From NCBI GenBank assembly GCA_014384025.1, contig JACNGQ010000134.1, forward strand, positions 1 through 39,103: a stretch of 39,103 nt of DNA. The letters are read 5' to 3'. Positions within the stretch are counted from its first letter, which is position 1, and the number at the start of each line of letters is the position of its first letter. Shown here in pieces: positions 8,186 to 17,320 of the stretch. The DNA comes from Planctomycetota bacterium (GTDB lineage: Bacteria; Planctomycetota; Phycisphaerae; Sedimentisphaerales; Anaerobacaceae). Position numbers and translations under genes: made by a program. The notes beneath the pieces are model-generated. The model saw nothing but the letters and a program-made list of their open reading frames with translations. It made no database searches and was not told the DNA's origin.

Positions 8186-9775
8186 TTAGTCCAGTTTGCA
8201 AACATACATCTCATTCACAAACTCAAGTTTGCCGAGCTCTTCAATCGCTTTTGAGTCGGGTTCCTTGTCAAGACTGACGGCGAGAATAGCTTGTCCCTCC
8301 GCCGGCTTTTGTCCAACGCCCATAGTGCAGATGTTGATATTATGCCTGCCGCAGAGCATGCCAACCGCCCCAATAACGCCGGGCTTGTCGTCGTTAAATA
8401 TAACCAGAACCGCCCCACGCGGAGTCATTTCTATATTAAATCCGTCGATTTCAATAATCCGCAAAAGCGTTCCCCCGAAGACCGAGCCAGTCACTGTGTG
8501 CGTAACCTTATCCGTAACGACTTTGGCGCTAAAACTCGAAGCGACGTCTTTAGCCTCGGGATTTTTAGTCTGGTCTATGCTTATGCCGCGTTCCTTAGCC
8601 AAAACCGGAGTGTTGACCATATTCAACGGCATTTCAAAGTGTTTCTGCAATAAACCTATCGCAAAATTAAGCGTAACCTGTTCGACCGCCATTTCGGCAA
8701 TCGAGCCGCGGTACTGCACCTCAATAGTCTTGATTTGTCCAGGCCCAATCGTGCTGATAACTGTCCCGATTCGACGAGCAAGTTCTGCATACTGGCTCAC
8801 TATTGGCGGCACAGTCCCTGAAGTAGATGGTGCATTAAGGGCGTTCTTGACCGGGCCGCCTTTGATAGCATCGACAATGATTTGAGCAGCTTCGAGAGCA
8901 ACTTCGATTTGAGCTTCGCTGGTACTGGCACCTAAATGCGGCGTAACAACGCAATTCTCAGACTCGGCAAAACGTGTATTCTCGGGCGGCTCTTTTGGAT
9001 AAACGTCGAGAGCGGCACCGGCGATACGTTTGGCGGCAAGGGCATCATAGAGTGCATCTTCGTTAATAATACCCCCACGTGCGCAGTTGACTAACCGAAC
9101 TGTGGGTTTCATCTTTTGTATCTGTTCTGCGCCAATCATATTTAACGTCTGCTCATTCCTCGGCACGTGAACACTGATAAAGTCTGCTTCGGTGAAGATT
9201 TGCTCTACGTTATGGCAGATTTCGACCCCTTTTGTTACCGCATCAGGGGGTGCAGCCAACGGGTCAAAGCCCAATATTTTCATATTGAAACCTTTTGCCA
9301 TTTCCGCCACAGCCATACCTATCCTGCCTAATCCTATCAAACCAAGCACTTTGTTGTTCAACTGGTTGCCCATGTATTTTTTTCTGTCCCAGGCACCCCC
9401 TTTTAAACTGACACAGGCCGGCACAACGTTTCGGCTCATCGCAAGAATTAACGCCATCGTATGTTCTGCAGCACTGAGAGTATTTCCCCCGGGCGTATTC
9501 ATGACAATAATTCCTTTTCTTGTAGCCTCAGGAACATCGATGTTATCCACGCCGACTCCTGCTCGGGCGATCGCCTTTAATTTGCCGGGATTACTCAGAA
9601 CTTTTGCAGTAACCTTCGTAGCGCTTCGGATGATTAAGCCATCGTGCTGGCCGATAATTTCGGCTAATTCGTCTTCGCTTATACCGGTTTTGACGACAGC
9701 CTCAACACCTTCTGTCGAATTAAGCAAGTCAATTCCTTCCTGTGCAAGCTTGTCTGTAATAAGAACTTTAATCAT
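8186..9775 (-). CDS. serA: D-3-phosphoglycerate dehydrogenase, long ACT-domain form
   Basis: SerA performs the first step of serine synthesis, NAD-dependent oxidation of 3-phosphoglycerate. The 529-residue protein matches the long bacterial form. It has a Rossmann nucleotide-binding domain with GLGRIG (148-153) and active-site Arg233 (NCARGG), Glu262 (YPKEPPEN) and His280 (TPHLGAST). An intervening domain covers residues ~315-450, and a C-terminal ACT domain has PGVIGAVGMLCGRHNINI, which usually mediates serine feedback. The ATG at 9775 has GGAG 7 nt upstream. It is the first gene of a probable serA-glmM-CDF operon. A bulged palindrome (ACACT-t-GTT-tg-AAC-AGTGT, 9928-9946) lies about 155 nt upstream and could be an operator, but nothing confirms that. 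Confidence 0.96.
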   Translation of the reverse strand: MIKVLITDKLAQEGIDLLNSTEGVEAVVKTGISEDELAEIIGQHDGLIIRSATKVTAKVLSNPGKLKAIARAGVGVDNIDVPEATRKGIIVMNTPGGNTLSAAEHTMALILAMSRNVVPACVSLKGGAWDRKKYMGNQLNNKVLGLIGLGRIGMAVAEMAKGFNMKILGFDPLAAPPDAVTKGVEICHNVEQIFTEADFISVHVPRNEQTLNMIGAEQIQKMKPTVRLVNCARGGIINEDALYDALAAKRIAGAALDVYPKEPPENTRFAESENCVVTPHLGASTSEAQIEVALEAAQIIVDAIKGGPVKNALNAPSTSGTVPPIVSQYAELARRIGTVISTIGPGQIKTIEVQYRGSIAEMAVEQVTLNFAIGLLQKHFEMPLNMVNTPVLAKERGISIDQTKNPEAKDVASSFSAKVVTDKVTHTVTGSVFGGTLLRIIEIDGFNIEMTPRGAVLVIFNDDKPGVIGAVGMLCGRHNINICTMGVGQKPAEGQAILAVSLDKEPDSKAIEELGKLEFVNEMYVCKLD

Positions 9776-9966
9776 TGTCCAACTCCAAAAATAATATTTT
9801 TACTTTTCAAGACTCGATGTTGCATTTTAGCCGGACTTCCAACAAATAGCAAGCGCAGAAATAAGCGACTCATATACAAATCTCATATCTTATTACAAAC
9901 CGAAACGTTCTATGTTCCGCGTTGCAAACACTTGTTTGAACAGTGTAATCTCTGCAATAACGAATG

Positions 9967-10005
9967 AAAAAAGGGGCCTATACCGAATCAAACAGTATAA
10001 GCCCC
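9967..10005 (-). terminator. Intrinsic terminator after LamG protein 1
   Basis: On the minus strand GGGGCTTATAC pairs with GTATAGGCCCC over 11 bp (one G:U pair) across an 11-nt loop, followed directly by six T. It starts 48 nt after the stop codon of the LamG gene, which is the right place for its terminator. It should also insulate the serA operon downstream. Confidence 0.85.
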
Positions 10006-10053
10006 AAATTGACACAAATCTGTTATCTTAAGCAGACAATCAACTGTTGCCGA

Positions 10054-12147
10054 TTATTGAACGTATAAACGGATGTCATCGAAGTGCATAATGCCTGAGC
10101 CGCCGGCGACCGGATTATTTCTGCGGCCGAGACCAAGAGTAATCGAATTGACATTGGCAAGATTCACTCCCTGATCTACAAATGTCTGCAAGTCGATATT
10201 CCATTGGGTCCAAAAGCCTATTTTTGCTGCGTCTGGATTATCATGATTGACCACGGCATTGCCGTTAAGAACAACAAACATCGGTTCGGCAGCATTAGCC
10301 GAATTACCCCTGAACCAGATTGTTAATCTGTCGACACCTTTTTCAGTCCAGTCACGGGGATAAGTCAATGTTAAAGTGGCCTCAGAATTCCCAACGGCGT
10401 TGTTGTAAGCAAATGGCATTGACTGATAGCCACTGTGAACAATAGTCTGCTCGGCAAACGGGAAATTAGGGTAACCAACTACGGATCCATTTGCCGGGTC
10501 GTCGAATCCGTCCACCCAGGCAAGGTATATCCTGTTGCTCCCGGGTTCAGCAGGATCGAGGTCATTGTAGCTCTCGAAATCATCTACAATAAGGAAGTTT
10601 GCCGTTGTAAAGCTCCAAACCGGACCTATCCACGGGCTGTCGGCGTTGGCGTTATTGACCTCATCTACCCGCCAGTAGTAGGTAGTATCCCATTCAAGTT
10701 TTCCGGGGTCATAGCTTTCTGAACCAAGGTCCCTGTCACCTTTATACTCCGGGGAACTGGTATCTGCATCTCGCAGTGCAACTTTATCAGTACCGAAATA
10801 AACCTGATGCGAAGCAGCATGATCCGACGGTGACCAGCTAAGAACGGCTTTTTGCGTTACATCCATAGCTCCGTTAGACGGATTCAGGCTTTCAACGGCA
10901 CCCTGAGTGGTAAAACTCCAGACATTGCCTTTATTCGTATTGACTGTATCAAACTCATCAACTCGCCAATAGTAAGTCTTGCCTGGTTTAAGCAGGTCTG
11001 GTTTATGGGTTGTAGGTCCCTGAGGAAATCCACCGGAGGCATTGTTCACATCGTGAAAGTTTTCTTCAAAATATACCGTGTGCAGTTTCGCACCGAAACC
11101 CGGCGTCCAGGTAAGGATGCTAACGGGACTTATAAACTCGGCACCATCAGCAGGGTCGGGGTTGTAGGCGATTTTGGATGGGATGGTAAGGCTCCAGACA
11201 TCTCCTTTGTGTTTTGTTATACCATCGGCCTGGACTTCGTCAATCCGCCAGTAGTAGGTTGTGCCCGGAACAAGACCGTCCGGAGATGGAGAGTCGGGAA
11301 GGCCGGCGATGAAATACTCTTCGGTTTGGTTGCCCTTAAAAGTTTCTGGGACGCCATCGTTAACATCAGTGAAATTTTCACCGAAATAAACATCGTGCGA
11401 GACAGCAGAATTTCCGGGCAACCAGCCCATACTCACCCATTTATCGAAGTACAGAACACCATCGGCTGGAGTGGGGTCGTATGCTCTTGAACCAGCCATC
11501 AGTTTTTTTATCTCAGTTAACGTCAGTGCCGTATTGTAGATTCGTACATCGTCAATGAGGCCCGGGAAGTAATTGGAGGTACTGAGCCTTGCGCCTATTC
11601 TCACCCGGTCAATTGTCCCTACTTCTCCATCGAGGCTGTCAACAAGCTGGCCATCGAGATACCAGCTACCTCCTGCTCCAGTATATGTTAAAGCAAAATG
11701 GTGCCATTGCGTATCGACAGGAATGAATATAGATCCCCAGCCCCCCACGAAGACAATATAATTGCCTGCATCGTCCACCTCAATATCGTAATAAGTGTAA
11801 TCTGTATCGCCATCCGGGACGAAGCCGAAGACGCTTGTCCAGGGTGGTATGTCTGTGGTACTTGCCTTTGCCCAGCCGGCCATTGTCCTTTGATCAACTC
11901 CGCTTATTCCCACACTGCCGACATCCACGTAATCGCCGTCACCGTCGAGCAGAATCGCACCGCCAATCCTGCCAGCCACCCATTGTGGGTCGCCTTTTAA
12001 GGTGCCGTTGTTACCATTGCCGGATGCATCATTCGCCACGCTGCCGGAAGTTTCATCGAACTGCCAGTGAGCTATGAGGTCGGCGGAGGCGTTAGCGGCC
12101 ATGCTCAGAACCAAAAGAATGAGTAAATAAGTCAATTTCTTAGACAT
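10054..12147 (-). CDS. Secreted LamG-domain protein with three fibronectin-like repeats (LamG protein 1)
   Basis: A 697-residue exported protein. Residues 1-22 are a Sec signal peptide. Residues 23-218 form a LamG/concanavalin A-like domain, from LIAHWQFDETSG to FPGLIDDVRIYNTAL. Three repeats follow at about 220-325, 326-417 and 418-517. Each carries P-x-D/N-G, a VYFG or VYFE strand and YYWRVDE, and ends VWSLT or VWSFTT, which suggests beta-sandwich modules. A C-terminal module at ~518-697 starts LIVDDFESYND and ends FDDIRLY. No sorting signal such as PEP-CTERM or dockerin is visible, and no catalytic site either, so glycan or surface binding is an inference. The ATG at 12147 has AAGGAG 7 nt upstream. 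A promoter, a ~195-nt leader and a terminator are present. Confidence 0.88.
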   Translation of the reverse strand: MSKKLTYLLILLVLSMAANASADLIAHWQFDETSGSVANDASGNGNNGTLKGDPQWVAGRIGGAILLDGDGDYVDVGSVGISGVDQRTMAGWAKASTTDIPPWTSVFGFVPDGDTDYTYYDIEVDDAGNYIVFVGGWGSIFIPVDTQWHHFALTYTGAGGSWYLDGQLVDSLDGEVGTIDRVRIGARLSTSNYFPGLIDDVRIYNTALTLTEIKKLMAGSRAYDPTPADGVLYFDKWVSMGWLPGNSAVSHDVYFGENFTDVNDGVPETFKGNQTEEYFIAGLPDSPSPDGLVPGTTYYWRIDEVQADGITKHKGDVWSLTIPSKIAYNPDPADGAEFISPVSILTWTPGFGAKLHTVYFEENFHDVNNASGGFPQGPTTHKPDLLKPGKTYYWRVDEFDTVNTNKGNVWSFTTQGAVESLNPSNGAMDVTQKAVLSWSPSDHAASHQVYFGTDKVALRDADTSSPEYKGDRDLGSESYDPGKLEWDTTYYWRVDEVNNANADSPWIGPVWSFTTANFLIVDDFESYNDLDPAEPGSNRIYLAWVDGFDDPANGSVVGYPNFPFAEQTIVHSGYQSMPFAYNNAVGNSEATLTLTYPRDWTEKGVDRLTIWFRGNSANAAEPMFVVLNGNAVVNHDNPDAAKIGFWTQWNIDLQTFVDQGVNLANVNSITLGLGRRNNPVAGGSGIMHFDDIRLYVQ

Positions 12148-12247
12148 AATAGAACTCCTTCGAATAAGGCGGATAAGGTGTTAATTGGAATGTAAAAAAA
12201 TGTAGCCACCATGCACAACGATTTCGCTGCAACTTTGTACATTGCAT
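12140..12247 (-). CDS. Possible 35-residue leader ORF overlapping the start of LamG protein 1
   Basis: Within the leader of the LamG gene, GAGGAGGAG lies 5 nt before an ATG that opens a 35-codon frame. The stop (12140-12142) lies just inside the LamG coding sequence, so the two frames overlap by 8 nt. The predicted peptide is rich in aromatic residues: Trp13-Trp14, Phe17-Phe18, Tyr33-Tyr34 and four others. A T7 run (12200-12194) codes Phe17-Phe18. A second ATG, at 12242 in another frame, could use the same Shine-Dalgarno at 10-nt spacing and would give a 36-residue hydrophobic peptide. The site is unusually strong, but coding is unproven; it might instead reflect leader control or chance. Confidence 0.35.
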   Translation of the reverse strand: MQCTKLQRNRCAWWLHFFTFQLTPYPPYSKEFYYV

Positions 12248-12349
12248 AATAACTCCTCCTCAATTTGGAAAAATACTGGAATTGCGTTCGCATGATGATG
12301 AAAAACAACAGATGTGTGCACTGCGCGAACACATCCCTTTCCTGAGTAT

Positions 12350-12379
12350 TTTATACCAAATCAGTCACTATCCAGTCAA
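12350..12379 (-). promoter_or_regulatory. Promoter of LamG protein 1
   Basis: On the minus strand TTGACT (12379-12374) is followed after 18 nt by TATAAA (12355-12350), with TGG just before it acting as an extended -10 element. Transcription would start near 12343, leaving a leader of about 195 nt before the LamG start codon. The leader contains the Shine-Dalgarno-led small ORF. A long-range inverted repeat (GTTCGC with GCGAAC) lies upstream of that ORF. Confidence 0.6.
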
Positions 12380-12423
12380 GGAAAATCCCTCGACTTGCGC
12401 ATAATTCAGTTTTAAGACTCAAG

Positions 12424-12442
12424 CCGGCATAAGCAATGCCGG
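12424..12442. other. Perfect hairpin in the divergent intergenic region
   Basis: CCGGCAT (12424-12430) and ATGCCGG (12436-12442) form a perfect 7-bp stem with a 5-nt loop. It lies between the divergent promoters of the LamG and CotH genes (intergenic 12148-12614). It has no T tract, so it is not a terminator; an operator or repeat remnant is possible. A weaker inverted repeat, TAGTCC (12472-12477) with GGACTA (12497-12502), abuts the CotH -35 element. Confidence 0.4.
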
Positions 12443-12502
12443 GGAAACTGCTGTATCGGACATCATTTGGTTAGTCCTTTAGCTTGGCCTATATAGGGAC
12501 TA

Positions 12503-12531
12503 TTGTAAAATATAGTAAGATATGTTATAAT
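12503..12531 (+). promoter_or_regulatory. Promoter of the CotH/lamin-tail gene
   Basis: TTGTAA (12503-12508) and a consensus TATAAT (12526-12531) are spaced 17 nt apart, with TGT immediately before the -10 as an extended element. Transcription should begin near 12538. AAGGAGG follows at 12597-12603, 11 nt before the ATG. It is one of the best-formed promoters in the window. Confidence 0.65.
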
Positions 12532-12614
12532 ATTTTGTGTTGTTATAAAGCTTATCGGCAGTGGAAAGCGGTGCTTTATAGTTTGCTGGTCTGAACAAGG
12601 AGGATGCTGTTCTT

Positions 12615-15602
12615 ATGAAATATCCGTTGGCTCTTTTTTTTCTCGTTATATTCAATCTTACCATCAACTTTTCAACTATGGTCCGGGCACAGGAGCTAAT
12701 CCGGATAAACGAATTCATGGCCGTGAATAATAATGGGCTTGATGATGAGGATCGGGATGAATCGGACTGGATCGAGCTCTACAATGCCGGAATGAACCCG
12801 GTCAACCTGGATGGGTGGTATCTGACGGATGACGTAAATAACCTAACGCAGTGGGCATTTCCGGAGGTAATAATCGATCCTGATGCATATTTGGTTGTTT
12901 TTGCCTCGGGAAAAAATCGGAGAGATCCTCTGGGAGTATTACACACCAATTTTAGACTAAACGGCAGTGGTGAGTATCTGGGATTAATCCATCCGGACGG
13001 TGAGACTGTGGCCTGGGAGTTCTTTCCGGGGTATCCAAGACAGGCCCCCGATATTTCATACGGTCCAGTCAGCAGTACCATGGAAACAGCGTTCTTAATG
13101 CCTGGGGCCCCGGCCAAGGCCCTGGTGCCCAGTAACGATTCCCTGGAGCCTGCCTCAGAACTTTCGGAGACGCAGCGTCCGTGGACGCAGGAAGGCCCGG
13201 AGGTATTAAGATGGCAAACTGGCACAACCGGTGTCGGTTATGATTATGGTGAACTGGTCGGTTTGGATGTTTCGGGGATGCTCAATGTCAATACCACAGT
13301 GTATATTCGTGTGCCCTTTGTTGTGGATGATCCATCATCGATACAAAGCCTGACCTTACGTATGCGTTTTGACGATGGGATAATAATCTATATTAACGGC
13401 CAAGAGGTGGCACGTAATAATGCTCCAGTACCAGGCGAAGAGACATGGAACTCAGTTGCATTAGTTAGCCGACCCGACAGCATCGCTGTTAATCCGGTTG
13501 ATTTTGCTATTCCGCAATTCGATTTTCTCCATGTTGGGGCCAACCTGCTGGCCGTACAGGGACTGAACCATCGGGTCGGTAGTTCTGACCTGCTGATTAT
13601 TCCCGAGCTGCTGGCCACAATTGATACAGTGGACGGATTGTCACATCAGTATTTCCCGACACCGACACCTGGCAAGCCGAACAACGACGGTGTTGATATT
13701 TTGGGGCCAATAATTTCTGATTCGGACCATTATCCGCTTATACCTACTGAAAATGAGGACCTGCAGATCGTGGCCCGGATCGAGCCGTCCTTCGATCCGA
13801 TTGATGACGTCAAGTTATACTATCGTGTCATGTTTAATCGCGAGGTAAGCGTACCGTTACTGGATGATGGTACCGGCGGCGATAGAGAAGGCGGAGACGG
13901 GCTCTATACTGTGCGAATTCCGTCTTACAGGTTTAAAACAGGTGAGATGGTCCGCTGGTTCATTGCGGCCACAGACACTGCCGGGCGCAGATCACGTTTC
14001 CCGGCCTATATAGATGAGCTAAATTCTCCTCAGTATTTCGGGACAATAGTGGAGAATCCGAACCTGACTAATCCGCTACCGGTACTACATTGGTTTATCC
14101 GAACACCGAACGCCGCGAACTCCGATGCAGGAACTCGTTGTTCGCTCTTCTATGATGGAGAGTTCTACGACAATGTTGGGATCAATATTCACGGCCAATC
14201 CAGCCGCGGATTTCCGAAAAAGAGCTACGATATTGATTTTCATCCCGGGTTTAACTTCAAGTGGGCGCCGGGCCAGCCACGCGCCGATGATATAAACCTG
14301 ATGACGACCTATCCGGATAAGGCGCAGATGCGTAATATTCTGTCCTATGAAATATATCGGGATGCGGGTTGTCCCTACCACTGGGTTTTTCCTGTACGAG
14401 TCCAACAAAACGGGGCCTTTTGGGGCACAGCTCATGTGATGGAAAACGGTGATGAAGATTGGCTGATTCGGATGGGCTTGAATGCAGAGGGGGCCCTTTA
14501 CAAGATGTACAACACATTTACCAGTTCGAGCAACGCCAATAGTGGCGCCGAGAAGAAGACACGCAAATATGAAGACAACGCGGATTTGTTGGCTCTCTAC
14601 AATGGTGTTAGCCTCTCGGGCGAAGCACGTCGCCGATATCTTTATGACAATATGGATGTCGCGCAGGTTGTGAATTTTCTGGCGGCACGTGCACTTACGG
14701 GAGATACCGACTGTTGTCACAAAAACTACTACTTTTACCGTGATACGGGTATCAGTAATGAATGGCAGATGTGGCCATGGGACGTGGATTTGAGCTTTGG
14801 ACGAGTATGGAATTCTTCGGAAACTTACTGGAACGAAAATCTTGTTCCAAATACGCATCTGTTTGTCGGAAACAATAACCGTGTACCACAAGCCTTCTTT
14901 AACACACCGGAAATACGGCAAATGTATTTACGCCGGATACGAACACTCATGGATGATTTTCTCAAGGCCCCGGACACGCCTGAGGATGAACAATATTTTG
15001 AGCCGCTTATTGATATGTGGGCGTCTCTTATTGCCCCGGATGCGGCCTTAGATGCTGCTAAATGGAACTCGCACGCCTGGGGTAATGGTTCGACGTCTTC
15101 TTGTTGTCCCCAATCTTTACAAGAAGCCGTCGATGAACTGAAGTATTCCTACCTGCCTGAGCGCCGGCGCCAACTATTCAACGGTTTGTCTTCCGGTTCT
15201 AATGAAATACCAGATGCCCAATTGGCCGGTACGGTTATTGACTTCGGTACGATTGATACTAATCCTGCCAGTGGTAACCTTGACGAGCAGTATATACAAC
15301 TACGTAATCCCAATTATTTTGCTGTAGATATTTCCGGCTGGACATTGAGTATTGGGCCAGATCAAGGTAAACATCTGTTTACTTTCAATGGCGGAACGGT
15401 CATCCCTTCAAATGGAACTCTTCACGTTGCCGCCGACCGTGTAGCTTTGCGCTCTCGAAATGCGTCTATCAGAGGCGGTCCAATATTGTTCATTGTTGGT
15501 GATTTCAGTGGCCGACTTGCAGATCGAGATGAAATCCTTCTTTTGACCGACCGGCAGCAAGAGGTAGTAAATTTTGTTATAACACAAGCCGGCAGGCGGT
15601 AA
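12615..15602 (+). CDS. Exported CotH-kinase protein with two lamin-tail domains
   Basis: A 995-residue secreted protein. After a signal peptide (cleavage near VRAQE, residue ~26) comes a lamin-tail domain, with INEFMAVNNNG, DWIELYN and LDGWYLTDD. A beta-rich region follows at ~190-345 (MRFDDGIIIYINGQEV, NLLAVQGLN). Next is an Ig-like segment with DDGTGGDREGGDGLYTVRIP. The CotH kinase domain covers ~490-830, with NIHGQSSRGFPKKSYDIDF (~525-540) and WQMWPWDVDLSFG (~715-728). A second lamin-tail domain at ~890-995 includes DEQYIQLRNPN and VDISGWTLS. CotH proteins are atypical kinases that phosphorylate secreted proteins (spore coat proteins in Bacillus). The conserved Lys and Asp segments suggest an intact fold, but substrates here are unknown. 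It has its own promoter and a full Shine-Dalgarno. Confidence 0.88.
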   Translation: MKYPLALFFLVIFNLTINFSTMVRAQELIRINEFMAVNNNGLDDEDRDESDWIELYNAGMNPVNLDGWYLTDDVNNLTQWAFPEVIIDPDAYLVVFASGKNRRDPLGVLHTNFRLNGSGEYLGLIHPDGETVAWEFFPGYPRQAPDISYGPVSSTMETAFLMPGAPAKALVPSNDSLEPASELSETQRPWTQEGPEVLRWQTGTTGVGYDYGELVGLDVSGMLNVNTTVYIRVPFVVDDPSSIQSLTLRMRFDDGIIIYINGQEVARNNAPVPGEETWNSVALVSRPDSIAVNPVDFAIPQFDFLHVGANLLAVQGLNHRVGSSDLLIIPELLATIDTVDGLSHQYFPTPTPGKPNNDGVDILGPIISDSDHYPLIPTENEDLQIVARIEPSFDPIDDVKLYYRVMFNREVSVPLLDDGTGGDREGGDGLYTVRIPSYRFKTGEMVRWFIAATDTAGRRSRFPAYIDELNSPQYFGTIVENPNLTNPLPVLHWFIRTPNAANSDAGTRCSLFYDGEFYDNVGINIHGQSSRGFPKKSYDIDFHPGFNFKWAPGQPRADDINLMTTYPDKAQMRNILSYEIYRDAGCPYHWVFPVRVQQNGAFWGTAHVMENGDEDWLIRMGLNAEGALYKMYNTFTSSSNANSGAEKKTRKYEDNADLLALYNGVSLSGEARRRYLYDNMDVAQVVNFLAARALTGDTDCCHKNYYFYRDTGISNEWQMWPWDVDLSFGRVWNSSETYWNENLVPNTHLFVGNNNRVPQAFFNTPEIRQMYLRRIRTLMDDFLKAPDTPEDEQYFEPLIDMWASLIAPDAALDAAKWNSHAWGNGSTSSCCPQSLQEAVDELKYSYLPERRRQLFNGLSSGSNEIPDAQLAGTVIDFGTIDTNPASGNLDEQYIQLRNPNYFAVDISGWTLSIGPDQGKHLFTFNGGTVIPSNGTLHVAADRVALRSRNASIRGGPILFIVGDFSGRLADRDEILLLTDRQQEVVNFVITQAGRR

Positions 15603-15751
15603 CTGCGAAGGAGAAATACATCTGCGCAGGTTACGTATTATGCGGGCTGTATAAAAAGAACGATAGCCAACATACAATCAGTAGGAACCTGAAAATATCT
15701 CAACATTATTTAAATATTCACAACCGACAAATATTAAGTAATCGCCCACTT

Positions 15752-17290
15752 TCAAACTGGTGCGCCGGTATCGTCTTGATATTTTTTGCGCAGTAGTTTA
15801 AGTTCGGCCTTCAATTCTGTAATAAGGCTTGAATTTGCTGGTTCGTTATAGATATTTTTCATTTCCTTCGGATCTTTTTTCAGGTCGTACAGCTCCCACT
15901 CGTCGATGTCGTTGTAGAAGTGTATCAGCTTGTAGCGTTTGGTGCGAATACCGTAATGTCGTTTTACACTGTGCACTGCGGGGTATTCGTAGTAGTGGTA
16001 GTACATCGATTTTCGCCAGTCTCCGGGGGTTTTGCCCTGAAGGATTTTGCGAATCGAGCGCCCCTGCATATCCGGGGGCGTTTGAACACCGGCGAAATCC
16101 AAAAACGTTGGTCCGAAATCCAGGTTCAAGACGATATCATTTTTGATAGAGCCGGGTTTTACTTCCTTAGGATAGCGGACAAGCAGCGGCATACGCAGTG
16201 ATTCCTCGTACATAAATCTCTTGTCAAACCAGCCGTGGTCGCCCAAGTAAAAGCCCTGGTCGGAGGTGTAAAAAACCACAGTATTCTTTGCCAGACCTGT
16301 TTGGTCCAGGTAATCCAATACCCGTCCGACATTCTCGTCAACCGAGGCGATACATCGCAGGTAATCTTTGATATACCTTTGATATTTCCAGCGAACCAGG
16401 TCTTTGCCCGTTAGATTTGCATTACGGAAAGTTTCGTTTTTAGGTTCGTATGTAGCATCCCAAAGCTCCTTTTGTTCGGCTGTAAGGTTCCTCGGGGGGA
16501 CGAGTTTAAGGTCTCTATCGGTCATCGTCTTTTCGATGCTCATATCCTGTTCCCTGGCGGCCCTCCCTCGGTTGGAGTAATCATCGAACAAGTTTTCCGG
16601 CTCAGGAATTTTAACATCATCGTACATTGTCAGATATTTGGGACCAGGCTCCCAGGATCTGTGCGGGGCCTTATGTTGGTACATCAGGCAGAATGGTTTT
16701 TCGCCGGTGCGTTCTTTGAGCCATTTGAGTGCATGGCCTGTCAGAATATCAGTAGTGTAGCCTGTATATTTTCTCTGCTGTCCCATCTCTTTCATAGCGG
16801 GATTATAATACGTTCCCTGTCCGGGCAGGACGTTCCAGTAATCAAAACCGGTCGGGTCTGTTTTGAGGTGCCATTTACCTATCATAGCGGTTTCGTAACC
16901 GACATTTTGGAGCAGTTTTGGGAAGGTCTGCTGGCTACCGTCAAACTTTTGTCTGTTATCAATGACGCCGTTGATATGGCTGTATTTGCCGGTCAGTATT
17001 ACAGCGCGGCAGGGGGCGCAGATTGAATTAGTGCAAAAGCTGTTGTTAAAGAGCATGCCTTCCCTGGCGAGACGGTCGAGGTTTGGTGTTTTATTGATTT
17101 TACTTCCATAACAGCTCATTGCATGTGAGGCGTGGTCATCCGTCATTATAAATATTATGTTTGGTCTTTTTGTAGAAATCCCTGCTGTTTTGCCAATGCT
17201 TTCGCAGCCTGGAAGTATCGATAGCGCTGAAGCTGAACCCGCCATAAAGCCGAGTGTTTTGAGAAATTCTCTCCTTGTTTGTCTTTTCAT
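15752..17290 (-). CDS. Tat-exported sulfatase with CAPCR active-site motif
   Basis: A 512-residue type I (formylglycine) sulfatase. The N-terminus carries a twin-arginine signal ([10 protein letters not shown]) ending in a lipobox-like LPGC, so export in folded form and perhaps lipid anchoring are likely. The metal ligands begin with MTDDHASH (Asp51, Asp52). The residue to be converted to formylglycine is Cys91 in [11 protein letters not shown], where the fourth motif position is Cys rather than the usual Ser. Further ligands lie in [16 protein letters not shown]. The [10 protein letters not shown] and [11 protein letters not shown] blocks resemble glycosaminoglycan-type exo-sulfatases, but the substrate is not assignable. 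The start has AAGGAA upstream. It follows the next sulfatase gene by only 30 nt, so the two are probably one operon. No maturase gene is in the window. Confidence 0.92.
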   Translation of the reverse strand: MKRQTRREFLKTLGFMAGSASALSILPGCESIGKTAGISTKRPNIIFIMTDDHASHAMSCYGSKINKTPNLDRLAREGMLFNNSFCTNSICAPCRAVILTGKYSHINGVIDNRQKFDGSQQTFPKLLQNVGYETAMIGKWHLKTDPTGFDYWNVLPGQGTYYNPAMKEMGQQRKYTGYTTDILTGHALKWLKERTGEKPFCLMYQHKAPHRSWEPGPKYLTMYDDVKIPEPENLFDDYSNRGRAAREQDMSIEKTMTDRDLKLVPPRNLTAEQKELWDATYEPKNETFRNANLTGKDLVRWKYQRYIKDYLRCIASVDENVGRVLDYLDQTGLAKNTVVFYTSDQGFYLGDHGWFDKRFMYEESLRMPLLVRYPKEVKPGSIKNDIVLNLDFGPTFLDFAGVQTPPDMQGRSIRKILQGKTPGDWRKSMYYHYYEYPAVHSVKRHYGIRTKRYKLIHFYNDIDEWELYDLKKDPKEMKNIYNEPANSSLITELKAELKLLRKKYQDDTGAPV

Positions 17291-17320
17291 TTTGGTTCCT
17301 TTTATAAATATTTGTAATTG

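Noticed and set aside
8196-8885. A 229-codon open frame on the plus strand
   Set aside because: It lies wholly antisense to the strongly conserved serA gene and its translation resembles no protein; it is a shadow of serA codon bias.
10852-11490. A 212-codon open frame on the plus strand
   Set aside because: Antisense to the fibronectin-like repeats of LamG protein 1; the sense frame has a signal peptide, domains, promoter and terminator.
14085-14921. A 278-codon open frame on the minus strand
   Set aside because: It is antisense to the CotH domain of the 12615-15602 gene and has no family signature or ribosome site.
16472-17026. A 184-codon open frame on the plus strand
   Set aside because: Antisense to a sulfatase with all its active-site motifs; no independent evidence of coding.
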